NCBI GenBank assembly: GCA_002400885.1
Contig: NVRM01000014.1
Coordinates: 3,202-36,540, forward strand
Direction: 5' to 3'
DNA length: 33,339 nt
Source of the DNA: Flavobacteriaceae bacterium
Lineage (GTDB): Bacteria; Bacteroidota; Bacteroidia; Flavobacteriales; Flavobacteriaceae
How positions within the stretch are numbered: the stretch's first letter is position 1; each line of letters begins with the position of its first letter. A program made the position numbers and the translations under genes. Positions 1 through 8,797 of the stretch are shown in pieces. The notes beneath the pieces were generated by a model. That model saw only the letters and a list, made by a program, of their open reading frames with translations. It was not told the origin of the DNA and searched no databases.

Positions 1-3000
1 ACAATAGCGATTGAAGATGCAATTTCTTGTGTCAACGGAGGCGAAGATATTCGAATAGAGATAGATTCAGTTGTTAGTGATAGAGCACAATTTGAGTTTT
101 CTGATGATAATGGAAGCACTTGGCAAGCTACAAACCTACCGGTCGATTTTTATGATTTAGCCGTAGGAACACATCAATTTTTAATAAGACATAAAGTAAC
201 GAAGTGTGAATATTCAATAAGCCATACAGTAGTAGAGTCTAATACATTTACAGCAGTTGCAAATGTTGTGAGTGATGTGGATTGTATAGGGACAGCTACT
301 AGTGAAGTCACTTTTGAATTGATCGATGCCACATACGCCGGAGGGTTTAACTGGACCGTATTTGATTTAACAGACGTTCCTGTAGTAGGACTTACAGGGG
401 TAGGAGTTGCAAATGTTGTAACATCAATTCAAAATATCGCTGCCGGTTCGTATTACGTAGCCATCACGCAAACAGGTTTTCCTGAATGTACAAACAAGGC
501 ATACTTTACTATTTTAGAACCAGCGATTACTTTATCAGGAAACTATACAACGACTAATATTACCTGTCTTGGAAAGGATGGAACGTTAGATGTCCTTCCT
601 GTTGGTGGATGGGGTAACTACGAATATTATGTAGGTACGGCAGTTCCAACTGCTGGAGATTGGAAATCCACTTCGTTATTTACAGGGCTTACACCAGGTA
701 CGTACCAAGTTTTGTTACGCGATGCTGGAGGATGTGAAATTCCATTGGTAGATGTTACGTTTAATAATCCAGCTGCGATCACAGGAAACTTAATAATTAA
801 GGCTCCTAACTGTACTGGGAACGATGGAGTATTGGAAGTAACTGGAGTTACAGGTGGACAAGGAACAAATTATCAATACCAATTAATTTTAAATGGAACA
901 CCTATTGGAACTCCACAGTCCAGTCCTATATTTTCAGGATTAGGTATCGGTAGTTATAAAGTTGAAGTATCAGATCAATGGTCTTGTACTGCCACCATAG
1001 CGGGAGGTGCTACCGTATTATTTGATACATTAATTCCAGTTGTTACTCTTGTAAAAGAAAAGGACTGTACTGCAACTCCAAAAGGTGAAATTACAGTGAG
1101 TGTCACAGGAGGATCTGGAAATTATAGTTATGAAATACAAGAACCAGACGGGACCGTATCTACAGGTACTTCTGGTGTTTATACAAATTTAACCCAAGAA
1201 GGTATTTACAGCTTTACGATTACAGATGTCACTACAAATTGTGTTAGCCAAGTAATCACCGAAGAGTTGTTCGCTGCATCCAATGTTGTAATAGATTCCT
1301 TAGTGCCAACCGAGACCCTATGTATAGGTGCTGCCAACGGAACGATTACCGTAATTTTAGCAGATACTATTTTTGGAACAAATGACAAACCGCCATATAC
1401 CTATCAAATAACGGTTGGTCCTGTATTAGCTGCCTCTCAAAGCAGCAACGTGTTTACAGGGTTGCTAGCAGGTAAATACACGGTTGAAGTTACAGGAACA
1501 AATGCTTGTTCAGTAACAAAGGATATTACCATAGATGATGCAACAGCTATAAGTCTTGATACGGTAGACCTTGTTCAATTCGGATGTACGGCTGGGAATA
1601 CGCCTAATACCGCAAGTATTACGGTAAGCACAGTAACAGGAGGAACAGGAAATTATATGCGTTACGAGTTTGTGAATTCTGACGGAACTATAGTTCAGAA
1701 AGGAGCTAGTAATGAATTAATAATTGCTTTTGATAGCGCCGCAGCAGATACTTATTCTGTAAAGATGGGAGGAACTACTTTTGGTGAGTTTACTGTGAAT
1801 GTTTATGACAGTAATGGCTGTATCGGAACTACTATAAAAACTATTTTAGCATTTGATGAAATTAACAGCGCAACTATAACTGTTGTGGAACCTATTTCAT
1901 GTGTTAATGGAGGCGATGCTATTCGAATAGAGGTAGTTTCAGATGTTAGTGATAGAGCACAATTCGAGTTTTCCGATGATAATGGAGTCAATTGGCAAGC
2001 TGCAAACTTTCCTATAGATTTTATCGATTTAAAGGTAGGAACACATCAATTTTTAATAAGACATAAAGTAACGAAGTGTGAATATCCAATAAGCCATACA
2101 GTTGTAGAGTCTAATACATTTACAGCAGTTGTAAATGTTGTGAGTGATGTGGATTGTATAGGAACAGCTACTAGTGAAGTTACTTTTGAATTGATCGATG
2201 CCACATACGCCGGAGGGTTTAACTGGAGCGTATTTGATTTATCAGACGTTCCTGTAGGACTTACAGGGGTAGGAGTTGCAAATGTTGTAACATCAATTCA
2301 AAATATTGCTGCCGGCTCGTATTACGTAGCCATCACGCAAACAGGTTTACCTGAATGTACAAATAAGGCCTATTTTACGATTGCTGAACCAGCGAAGGAT
2401 TTAACAGGAACATACACAAGTACGAATATTACCTGTGATGGAGATGATGGAATCTTAGAAATTATACCTGTCGGTGGATGGGGTAATTACGAATATTATG
2501 TAGGTACGGCAGTTCCAACTGCTGTAGATTGGAAATCCACTTCGTTATTTACAGGGCTTACACCAGGTACTTACCAAGTTTGGTTACGCGATGCTGGAGG
2601 ATGTGAAATTCCATTGGCAGATGCTACGTTTAATAATCCAGATCCAATCACAGGAAACCTAATAATTAAGACTTCAAACTGTACTGGGAACAATGGAGTA
2701 TTGGAAGTAACTGGAGTTATAGGTGGTCAAGGAACAAATTATCAATATCAATTAATTTTAAATGGAACTCCTATTGGAGATTCACAGTCCAGTCCTATAT
2801 TTTCAGGATTAGGTGTCGGTAGTTATGAAGTTGAAATTACGGATCAATGGTCTTGTGCTGCTACCATCCCAGGAGTTGCCACCGTATTATTTGATACGTT
2901 AATTCCTGTTGTTAGTATTGTAAAAGCAATAGATTGTACTGTAACTTCAGACGGAGAAATTACAGTAAGTGTCACAGGAGGTTCAGGAACTTATAGTTAT

Positions 3001-6000
3001 GAAATGACTCTGCCAGATGCTGTGACTAAAGTTAAAAATACTACCGGTATTTATACAGGATTAAGCCAAGTAGGTGCGTATCGTTTTACGATTAGAGATA
3101 CCCTTACAAAATGTAAAGTTTCAATCACAGAATGGTTAAAGGCACCGTCCGATGTTATAATCGGCTCGTTGATTCCTACAGCAGTCTTATGTGAAGGAGA
3201 AGCCAACGGAACAATTACTGTAAACTTAGCGCCATCAATTCCAGGGATTTCGAATGACGAACCACCTTATACTTATGAAATAACAGGTACAAAGAGTGTT
3301 AGTGCTCAAAGTAGCAATGTATTTACGGGCTTACCTGCAGGTAAATATACAGTGCTAGTTACTTCTGTAAAAGGTTGTAAGGAGACCAAGGATATAATTA
3401 TTACAGAACAGAAAGCTGTTACTATTTCGACGGTTGTATCGACCTTTGTTTGTACGTCCAATAATCTAACCGATATAGTAACGGTCACAGCGACTGGTTC
3501 TAATGGAACGCCAGGCTATTTATTCAGTATAGACGGTGTGAATTTTACAAACGTAAAAACGTTTGCTATTGTTGATATGGGCATTGATCAGGAAATTACT
3601 ATTACTGTAAAAGATATAAATGGATGTACGGCAACAGAGACAATTACTATAAAACCATTGCCAACAATTACAGGCATTGCAGTGACACCAAATAAAGCAA
3701 TTTCTTGTACAAACCCAGAGAATGTAACTGTGACTGTTACAGGTGGTTCGGGAGATTTCACCTACGAGTTATTGCCAATAGGAACAGGTTCACAAACTTT
3801 TGTGAGTCAGTCCGCAGATTTTGACTTACCAAGCGTAGGAAGTTATACCTTTAAAGTAATTGATAATAGTACGGGCTGTTTTATCTTAAGTACTCCTTAT
3901 ATAGTAGCGCCTTACGATACGATTTCTGTAACAGCTACAGCAACGACTCCGATTACCTGTTTTGGAGAGCGTAATGGAAGCCTTACTTTTGAAGTGTTTA
4001 ATTATGGAGATAATTATACATGGGATGTACGAGACGAATTAGGAGCAAGTGTTGCTACTGGTACAGGGAATGTCACCACTGTAAACCCTGTAACAATTAC
4101 AAGTTTGCCAGGAGGTAATTACACCGTATATATTGTTGCTACCGATCCTGCTTTTTGTGATGCTACTAGTAATGTAATTACTATAGGGTCGCCAAGTACT
4201 GCTTTAAATGTAGTTTTGAATGTAACACATAAACTTACCTGTGATCCAGGTACTGATGGTGAGATTACGGCGATAGGCGAATTTGGCTGGGGTACTTATG
4301 AATACCAACTCTCACAAGGATCAGTTATTTCAGAGCCGTATTCTACGAACAATGTCTTTAAAGATTTAGTAGCCGGAACGTATATTGTGACGGTAAAAGA
4401 TGCGTTGGGTTGTGCATATTCAGCAGACATTGATATTAGTACACCAAGCCCAATTACTGCCTTCGCTAGGGCCAATACCTTAATCTGTTCTGGTGATGTA
4501 GACGGAGAAATTACAGTTACCGCAAATGGAGGGCAAGGAGCCGGGACTTATGTTTATAGTTTAATCAATGCTTTTGGAACTGCGACAGTACTGCAAACAT
4601 CGCCTGTATTTAATAATCTTGTAGCGGGTACTTATACTGTTTTAGTCACAGATAATTTAAACTGTGATGTGATTACCTTACCTGTTACCATCGTAGCTCC
4701 TAGTCCGGTTATTGTGGCTGCGCGCCTTACCAACAGAATTAGTTGTACAAAGGATGCGATTATTGAAATTACGGCATCTGGAGGAGATGGAGGTCCTTAT
4801 ACTTATAGTATAGATGGAATTAATTTCAATGGAGTAAACAAATTTAATTTAAGTCCTGCAACCATTACAACCTATCAGTTTTTTGTAAGAGATGGAAGTG
4901 GTTGTGTATCCTATGTTTCCAATGGAATCACGGTGCGACCAATAAATCCTTTAAAGGTAATTATAGACGGTATCAATGCGAATATCACTTGTAATGGCGG
5001 AAATAATGCGGTAATCTCGGCCATCACTTCTGGGGGGATGGGGAATTACAGGTATGAATTACTGGATGGAAACGATGTGGTCTTAGATGGCCCTCAAAAC
5101 TCCAGTATATTTACAGATTTAAGTGCCGGAATTTATAAAGTAAGAGTTTCTAGCTTGGATTGTGAGGAAACCTCCACTCCTTTTGCGATCACAGAACCTA
5201 AAGAATTGCGATTAGCGAGCCCAGCAAGTTTTACAAATATAACTTGTTTTGGAGAGGAAGATGGTACCATTACGGTGCATGCAGCCGGGGGGACAGGGAA
5301 ATTGATTTATAGTATCGATCAGATTAAATACGTAAGTAATAATGTCTTTACAAATATGGAGTCAGGTAGCTATACTGTAATAGTACAAGACGAAAATGGT
5401 TGTTATATAAATGAAGACATCGTTATTGTGGAGCCTGCATTGCTAAAAATGACCTTTGGACTTGTAAACAAGGAGAAATGTATAGATGATAAAGATGGAC
5501 GTATAGAAGTGATCATTACAGGAGGAACTCCACCGTACTTCACCAAATTAAATACAGATGGAATTTTTGTTCAAGGAAAGTTAAATTATGATAATTTACT
5601 GGGAGGATTCACGTATGTTATTTATGTAGAAGATAGTGTAGGTTGTACGCAGAATTTAGTGATTAAATTTGATGCTCCTGTAGATCTTAATTTTGGAACT
5701 ACGATAGATTATGGCTGTGATGGGAATATGAAAATCATTGCCTCGGTGGATGCCAAATTTGAAAATGATGTCACTTACACTTTAGTAAGTACTACAGATT
5801 CGTTTACAAATACTACGGGGGTTTTTGAAAATTTAAGTCCTGGAGCCTATTTGGCGGAAGCAGAACATGTCAATGGATGTGTCCCTGCTCAATCTTTTGT
5901 AGATCTAATTGATATACGTCCAACAATAGTAACCTTGGAGGAATCATTTGTAAATACAATTACTGCCCATGTGGAGTTCGGAATGGCTCCATATGAATAC

Positions 6001-6399
6001 AGTTTAGATGAAGATGATTTTACTAGCTCTAATGAGTTTATAGTAAATAAAACAGGGATGTATACGGTAGATGTAAGAGATGCCAGAGGGTGTATTTCGA
6101 CAGCTACTATTTATATAGAATTTATCAAGGTATTTATCCCGAACTTCTTTACTCCAGATGGAGATGGAAACAATGATTATTGGTACCCTCAAAAATTAAT
6201 GGGTTATCCGAATATAAAAGTAACTGTATTTGATCGTTATTCTAGATTGATTATTGAATTTAGAGGGCCTCAAGTAGGATGGGATGGTAGACTGAATGGG
6301 AAAGCACTTCCTTCTGGTGATTACTGGTATGTGATAGATTTGGATGGATTACAAGGTGATAAACGTAAAATGATGGGGAATTTCACACTCTACCGTTAA
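1..6399 (+). CDS. Giant SprB-like repeat adhesin with T9SS type B sorting domain (5'-truncated by window)
   Basis: The reading frame is open from base 1, so the gene begins upstream of the window and 2132 codons are visible. The GTG at 268 is internal: the frame continues upstream with repeat sequence matching the copy at 1873-2140. The protein is an array of about 80-residue SprB-type repeats. Each has an early Cys (for example ITCFGEEDG), a GG.G.Y.Y core, an F..L..G.Y.V stretch and a closing D..GC. The last roughly 90 residues (FIPNFFTPDGDGNNDYW ... GNFTLYR) match the gliding-motility-associated C-terminal, T9SS type B sorting domain. By family knowledge such proteins are exported by the type IX system and displayed on the surface, often for gliding or adhesion. 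The PorP/SprF gene follows after 17 bp, the usual partner arrangement. It is not necessarily SprB itself. Its ligand is unknown. Confidence 0.93.
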   Translation, partial: TIAIEDAISCVNGGEDIRIEIDSVVSDRAQFEFSDDNGSTWQATNLPVDFYDLAVGTHQFLIRHKVTKCEYSISHTVVESNTFTAVANVVSDVDCIGTATSEVTFELIDATYAGGFNWTVFDLTDVPVVGLTGVGVANVVTSIQNIAAGSYYVAITQTGFPECTNKAYFTILEPAITLSGNYTTTNITCLGKDGTLDVLPVGGWGNYEYYVGTAVPTAGDWKSTSLFTGLTPGTYQVLLRDAGGCEIPLVDVTFNNPAAITGNLIIKAPNCTGNDGVLEVTGVTGGQGTNYQYQLILNGTPIGTPQSSPIFSGLGIGSYKVEVSDQWSCTATIAGGATVLFDTLIPVVTLVKEKDCTATPKGEITVSVTGGSGNYSYEIQEPDGTVSTGTSGVYTNLTQEGIYSFTITDVTTNCVSQVITEELFAASNVVIDSLVPTETLCIGAANGTITVILADTIFGTNDKPPYTYQITVGPVLAASQSSNVFTGLLAGKYTVEVTGTNACSVTKDITIDDATAISLDTVDLVQFGCTAGNTPNTASITVSTVTGGTGNYMRYEFVNSDGTIVQKGASNELIIAFDSAAADTYSVKMGGTTFGEFTVNVYDSNGCIGTTIKTILAFDEINSATITVVEPISCVNGGDAIRIEVVSDVSDRAQFEFSDDNGVNWQAANFPIDFIDLKVGTHQFLIRHKVTKCEYPISHTVVESNTFTAVVNVVSDVDCIGTATSEVTFELIDATYAGGFNWSVFDLSDVPVGLTGVGVANVVTSIQNIAAGSYYVAITQTGLPECTNKAYFTIAEPAKDLTGTYTSTNITCDGDDGILEIIPVGGWGNYEYYVGTAVPTAVDWKSTSLFTGLTPGTYQVWLRDAGGCEIPLADATFNNPDPITGNLIIKTSNCTGNNGVLEVTGVIGGQGTNYQYQLILNGTPIGDSQSSPIFSGLGVGSYEVEITDQWSCAATIPGVATVLFDTLIPVVSIVKAIDCTVTSDGEITVSVTGGSGTYSYEMTLPDAVTKVKNTTGIYTGLSQVGAYRFTIRDTLTKCKVSITEWLKAPSDVIIGSLIPTAVLCEGEANGTITVNLAPSIPGISNDEPPYTYEITGTKSVSAQSSNVFTGLPAGKYTVLVTSVKGCKETKDIIITEQKAVTISTVVSTFVCTSNNLTDIVTVTATGSNGTPGYLFSIDGVNFTNVKTFAIVDMGIDQEITITVKDINGCTATETITIKPLPTITGIAVTPNKAISCTNPENVTVTVTGGSGDFTYELLPIGTGSQTFVSQSADFDLPSVGSYTFKVIDNSTGCFILSTPYIVAPYDTISVTATATTPITCFGERNGSLTFEVFNYGDNYTWDVRDELGASVATGTGNVTTVNPVTITSLPGGNYTVYIVATDPAFCDATSNVITIGSPSTALNVVLNVTHKLTCDPGTDGEITAIGEFGWGTYEYQLSQGSVISEPYSTNNVFKDLVAGTYIVTVKDALGCAYSADIDISTPSPITAFARANTLICSGDVDGEITVTANGGQGAGTYVYSLINAFGTATVLQTSPVFNNLVAGTYTVLVTDNLNCDVITLPVTIVAPSPVIVAARLTNRISCTKDAIIEITASGGDGGPYTYSIDGINFNGVNKFNLSPATITTYQFFVRDGSGCVSYVSNGITVRPINPLKVIIDGINANITCNGGNNAVISAITSGGMGNYRYELLDGNDVVLDGPQNSSIFTDLSAGIYKVRVSSLDCEETSTPFAITEPKELRLASPASFTNITCFGEEDGTITVHAAGGTGKLIYSIDQIKYVSNNVFTNMESGSYTVIVQDENGCYINEDIVIVEPALLKMTFGLVNKEKCIDDKDGRIEVIITGGTPPYFTKLNTDGIFVQGKLNYDNLLGGFTYVIYVEDSVGCTQNLVIKFDAPVDLNFGTTIDYGCDGNMKIIASVDAKFENDVTYTLVSTTDSFTNTTGVFENLSPGAYLAEAEHVNGCVPAQSFVDLIDIRPTIVTLEESFVNTITAHVEFGMAPYEYSLDEDDFTSSNEFIVNKTGMYTVDVRDARGCISTATIYIEFIKVFIPNFFTPDGDGNNDYWYPQKLMGYPNIKVTVFDRYSRLIIEFRGPQVGWDGRLNGKALPSGDYWYVIDLDGLQGDKRKMMGNFTLYR
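28..1899 (+). repeat. Super-repeat copy A of the adhesin (seven SprB-type domains)
   Basis: Unit measured from the codon of the first conserved Cys to the equivalent codon of the next unit. First-Cys codons of its domains start at 28, 283, 565, 811, 1066, 1321 and 1585. Spacings are 255, 282, 246, 255, 255, 264 and 315 bp. Motif order includes FNW, GWGNYEYY, GGQGTNYQYQ and GGSGNYSYE. The unit probably starts a few residues before base 1. Confidence 0.85.
1900..3705 (+). repeat. Super-repeat copy B of the adhesin (seven SprB-type domains)
   Basis: First-Cys codons start at 1900, 2155, 2434, 2680, 2935, 3190 and 3451. Spacings are 255, 279, 246, 255, 255, 261 and 255 bp, nearly the same ladder as copy A. 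Bases 2035-2835 are about 95% identical to 163-966 by eye, with one 3-bp deletion (one Val codon near 2260). Similarity falls off sharply after about 2890. Confidence 0.85.
3706..5478 (+). repeat. Diverged super-repeat copy C of the adhesin
   Basis: First-Cys codons start at 3706, 3958, 4240, 4486, 4744, 4990 and 5245. Spacings are 252, 282, 246, 258, 246, 255 and 234 bp. DNA identity to A and B is largely gone, but the register and the diagnostic order remain: GDNYTWDV for FNWSVFD, GWGTYEYQ for GWGNYEYY, GGQGAGTYVYS for GGQGTNYQYQ. A further partial unit (Cys at 5479 and 5716) leads into the C-terminal domain. Confidence 0.65.
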
Positions 6400-6416
6400 T
6401 TTAATTAGAAGATTTC

Positions 6417-7349
6417 ATGAAAAAAATAATTATTTTTATATGTATATTATGTACTTTTTTGGCAAGAGGGCAGGAGTTTAGTATGCCTTTGTTAAGCCAG
6501 TACATATCAGAAAACCCCTATATAATATCTCCTACTTTTGCGGGGATAGGTCCTTATTTCCAGTTGCGTGTAAGTGGTATGGAACAGTGGGTTGGTTTGA
6601 AAAATGCTCCAGGAACGCAGACTATTTCTTTAGATGGACGTTTGGGAGATGTGGATGGTGTAGGAATGTTATTATTTAATGATAGTAATGGGAATACTAA
6701 ACAGTACGGTGGACTTATTAGTTATGCACATCACTTAACGCTAAACGATTATAGAGATCAGTTTTTGTCCTTTGGGATATCGTATCGCTTTACACAGTTT
6801 AAATTAGATGTTTCTAATTTTAATGGCGATGATCCTTCTGTATATGGAGATAAATCTACTTTTAATTCTAATTTTGATGTGGGGGTTTTATACCGTTTTG
6901 AAAGTTTTTATTTGAGTTTAAATACGTCCAATATTTTAGATAAGAGTGCTCGTGCATTTGCAGATAGCGAGCCACTTAAACTTAGGAATTACTCCTTGTA
7001 TACAGGTTTTATCTTTGATAATAACCCATATCATCAATTAGAAATTTCCATGTTTGGGCGTTATTTTGAAAGTGATACACGTTCTAGTATCGACCTGAAT
7101 GTTAAATACAGGAAATTATATGGGGAAAACTATTTTTGGGCCGGAGCAAGTATTAGGACCACAAATGATACAGGTTTTAAGCCTGTAAGTCTTACTCCAA
7201 TGGCGGGTTTAAAACACGATAAATTTTATGTCTCTTATGGATTTGAAGTCAATTTGGGGAGTATTATACAATATAATATGGGAACGCATCTAATCACCTT
7301 AGGAATGGATTTCTTATACAATCCAAGCAGCAGGAGATGTACACAATAG
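6417..7349 (+). CDS. PorP/SprF family type IX secretion system membrane protein
   Basis: 310 residues with an N-terminal signal peptide (MKKIIIFICILCTFLARG, probable cleavage before QEF). The mature start (SMPLLSQYISENPYIISPTFAG) is the PorP/SprF opening, in which a short helix is followed by an outer-membrane beta-barrel rich in alternating aromatic strands. Family members are integral outer-membrane proteins; SprF is needed to export or attach the adhesin SprB, and each large adhesin tends to have its own SprF-like partner encoded just downstream. The 17-bp gap to the adhesin stop codon suggests one transcript. A strong terminator follows. The specific pairing with the upstream adhesin is inferred from position. 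Length is normal for the family. Confidence 0.93.
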   Translation: MKKIIIFICILCTFLARGQEFSMPLLSQYISENPYIISPTFAGIGPYFQLRVSGMEQWVGLKNAPGTQTISLDGRLGDVDGVGMLLFNDSNGNTKQYGGLISYAHHLTLNDYRDQFLSFGISYRFTQFKLDVSNFNGDDPSVYGDKSTFNSNFDVGVLYRFESFYLSLNTSNILDKSARAFADSEPLKLRNYSLYTGFIFDNNPYHQLEISMFGRYFESDTRSSIDLNVKYRKLYGENYFWAGASIRTTNDTGFKPVSLTPMAGLKHDKFYVSYGFEVNLGSIIQYNMGTHLITLGMDFLYNPSSRRCTQ

Positions 7350-7390
7350 CAGATATCTGCTAAATGGGCTACGGTACTCTAGTATACGTC

Positions 7391-7454
7391 AAAAAAAAGA
7401 GGTTGAGAAGCATTGATTACTGATTCCAGTATCTTTCTTCTCAACCTTTTTTTT
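7391..7454. terminator. Bidirectional rho-independent terminator
   Basis: Ten-bp perfect stem GGTTGAGAAG (7401-7410) / CTTCTCAACC (7437-7446), flanked by an A-run on the left and a T-run on the right. It can therefore end the adhesin-sprF transcript on the plus strand and hflX on the minus strand. Confidence 0.85.
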
Positions 7455-7502
7455 GTAATTATATATAAAATATAGGAAGTGTATTTCTAAGTACTACTTT
7501 GA

Positions 7503-8720
7503 TTACTTTTCCCCCAACTCATCATATTCCTGATACAAAAAGTCATTGTAAGGGAAACGAGAGATATGAATATCTTTTACCGCATCAAAAACCATTTCTT
7601 TAAAAGCTTCTAAATTATCTTTGTTTAAGGCAGAGATGAAAATACACTTGTCTTGGAGGTTATTCATCCAAGTTTTTTCCCATTCTTCCAAGGTGAAATG
7701 AGCTTTGGTTTTTTCAGTTACCAAATCATCTGTATCGATGGTTTCGTGGGTATAGGCATCAATTTTATTAAACACCACAATCGTTGGTTTATCAGCACTT
7801 TTTATATCGGCCAAAATACCATTTACGGAGTCCATATGGTCTTCAAAAGAATCATGAGAGATATCTACAATATGTAATAATAAATCGGCTTCTCTTACTT
7901 CGTCCAAGGTAGACTTAAATGATTCTACCAGTTGTGTAGGTAATTTTCTAATAAAACCAACGGTATCTGTAAGTAAGAAAGGAATGTTTTTAATAACTAC
8001 CTTTCTAACGGTGGTATCCAAGGTCGCAAAAAGTTTGTTTTCTGCAAAAACGTCACTTTTACTCACCACATTCATTAAAGTGGATTTTCCAACGTTTGTA
8101 TACCCAACTAAGGCTACACGTACCATTTTACCACGGTTTTTACGTTGTACAGCCATTTGACGGTCTATGACAAGTAATTTTTTTCTAAGCAGGGTTATTT
8201 TATCACGAATAATACGTCTGTCTGTTTCAATCTCAGTCTCACCAGGTCCACGCATTCCTATTCCCCCTTTTTGTTTGTCCAAATGCGTCCAAAGTCGGGT
8301 TAAACGCGGTAGTAAATATTGACACTGTGCTAGTTCTACTTGTGTTCTTGCATAAGAAGTTTGAGCACGAGCTGCAAAAATATCTAGAATCAAGTGTGTA
8401 CGATCCAGTACTTTACAATCTAGTATTTTTTCTATATTTCTAAGTTGTCCAGGTGATAGTTCATCATCAAAAATAGCAGTTTCAATCCCGCGTTCTGTCA
8501 TGTAAGCAAGTACTTCGTCTAGTTTTCCAACACCGATGAAGGTTTTTGGATTCGGTTTTTCCATCTTTTGAGTAAAACGTTTTACGGCTTTACCTCCAGC
8601 GGTTAAAGTTAAAAACTCTAATTCATCTAAGTATTCTGTGACTTGTTCTTCGCTTTGCTTCTGGGTAATTACACCTATCAATACGGCTTTTTCCGAGCTA
8701 ACTACTTTTGGATCTATCAT
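7503..8720 (-). CDS. hflX: GTPase HflX
   Basis: Ribosome-associated GTPase; in studied bacteria HflX splits stalled or heat-stressed 70S ribosomes. The open frame reaches an ATG at 8750 (415 codons), but the start is placed at the internal ATG at 8718-8720 (MIDPKVVSSE, 405 aa). A promoter -7 element lies inside the extra stretch, and the extra residues are not typical of the family. Numbering from 8750, the HflX N-terminal domain includes GIGMRGPGETEIETDRR (about 163-179), the P-loop GYTNVGKS is at 216-223 and the G3 motif DTVGF at 262-266. A C-terminal region follows the G4-like NKID. The gene stands alone and converges on the adhesin-sprF unit. Confidence 0.93.
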   Translation of the reverse strand: MIDPKVVSSEKAVLIGVITQKQSEEQVTEYLDELEFLTLTAGGKAVKRFTQKMEKPNPKTFIGVGKLDEVLAYMTERGIETAIFDDELSPGQLRNIEKILDCKVLDRTHLILDIFAARAQTSYARTQVELAQCQYLLPRLTRLWTHLDKQKGGIGMRGPGETEIETDRRIIRDKITLLRKKLLVIDRQMAVQRKNRGKMVRVALVGYTNVGKSTLMNVVSKSDVFAENKLFATLDTTVRKVVIKNIPFLLTDTVGFIRKLPTQLVESFKSTLDEVREADLLLHIVDISHDSFEDHMDSVNGILADIKSADKPTIVVFNKIDAYTHETIDTDDLVTEKTKAHFTLEEWEKTWMNNLQDKCIFISALNKDNLEAFKEMVFDAVKDIHISRFPYNDFLYQEYDELGEK

Positions 8721-8724
8721 GGGG

Positions 8725-8732
8725 CAAAGGTA
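8725..8732 (-). promoter_or_regulatory. Putative hflX promoter -7 element (TAnnTTTG)
   Basis: On the minus strand TACCTTTG lies 4 bases before the chosen ATG, matching the Bacteroidota -7 consensus TAnnTTTG. No good -33 TTG is seen at the usual distance. If used, transcription would start at or very near the ATG, giving a leaderless or near-leaderless mRNA. Confidence 0.45.
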
Positions 8733-8797
8733 CAAATTGTGTTGATACATAGGATTAATAAAAGAATTTAATACATTCGCTCTTAAAGCGAACTACT

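Noticed and set aside
28-5478. CRISPR or tandem satellite from the regular spacing
   Set aside because: The periodicity is in-frame, protein-coding and matches SprB-type domains; there are no short identical repeats with unique spacers.
268-6399. GTG at 268 as the start of the adhesin
   Set aside because: The frame is open to base 1 and the upstream codons encode the same repeat found again at 1873-2140, so the true start is outside the window.
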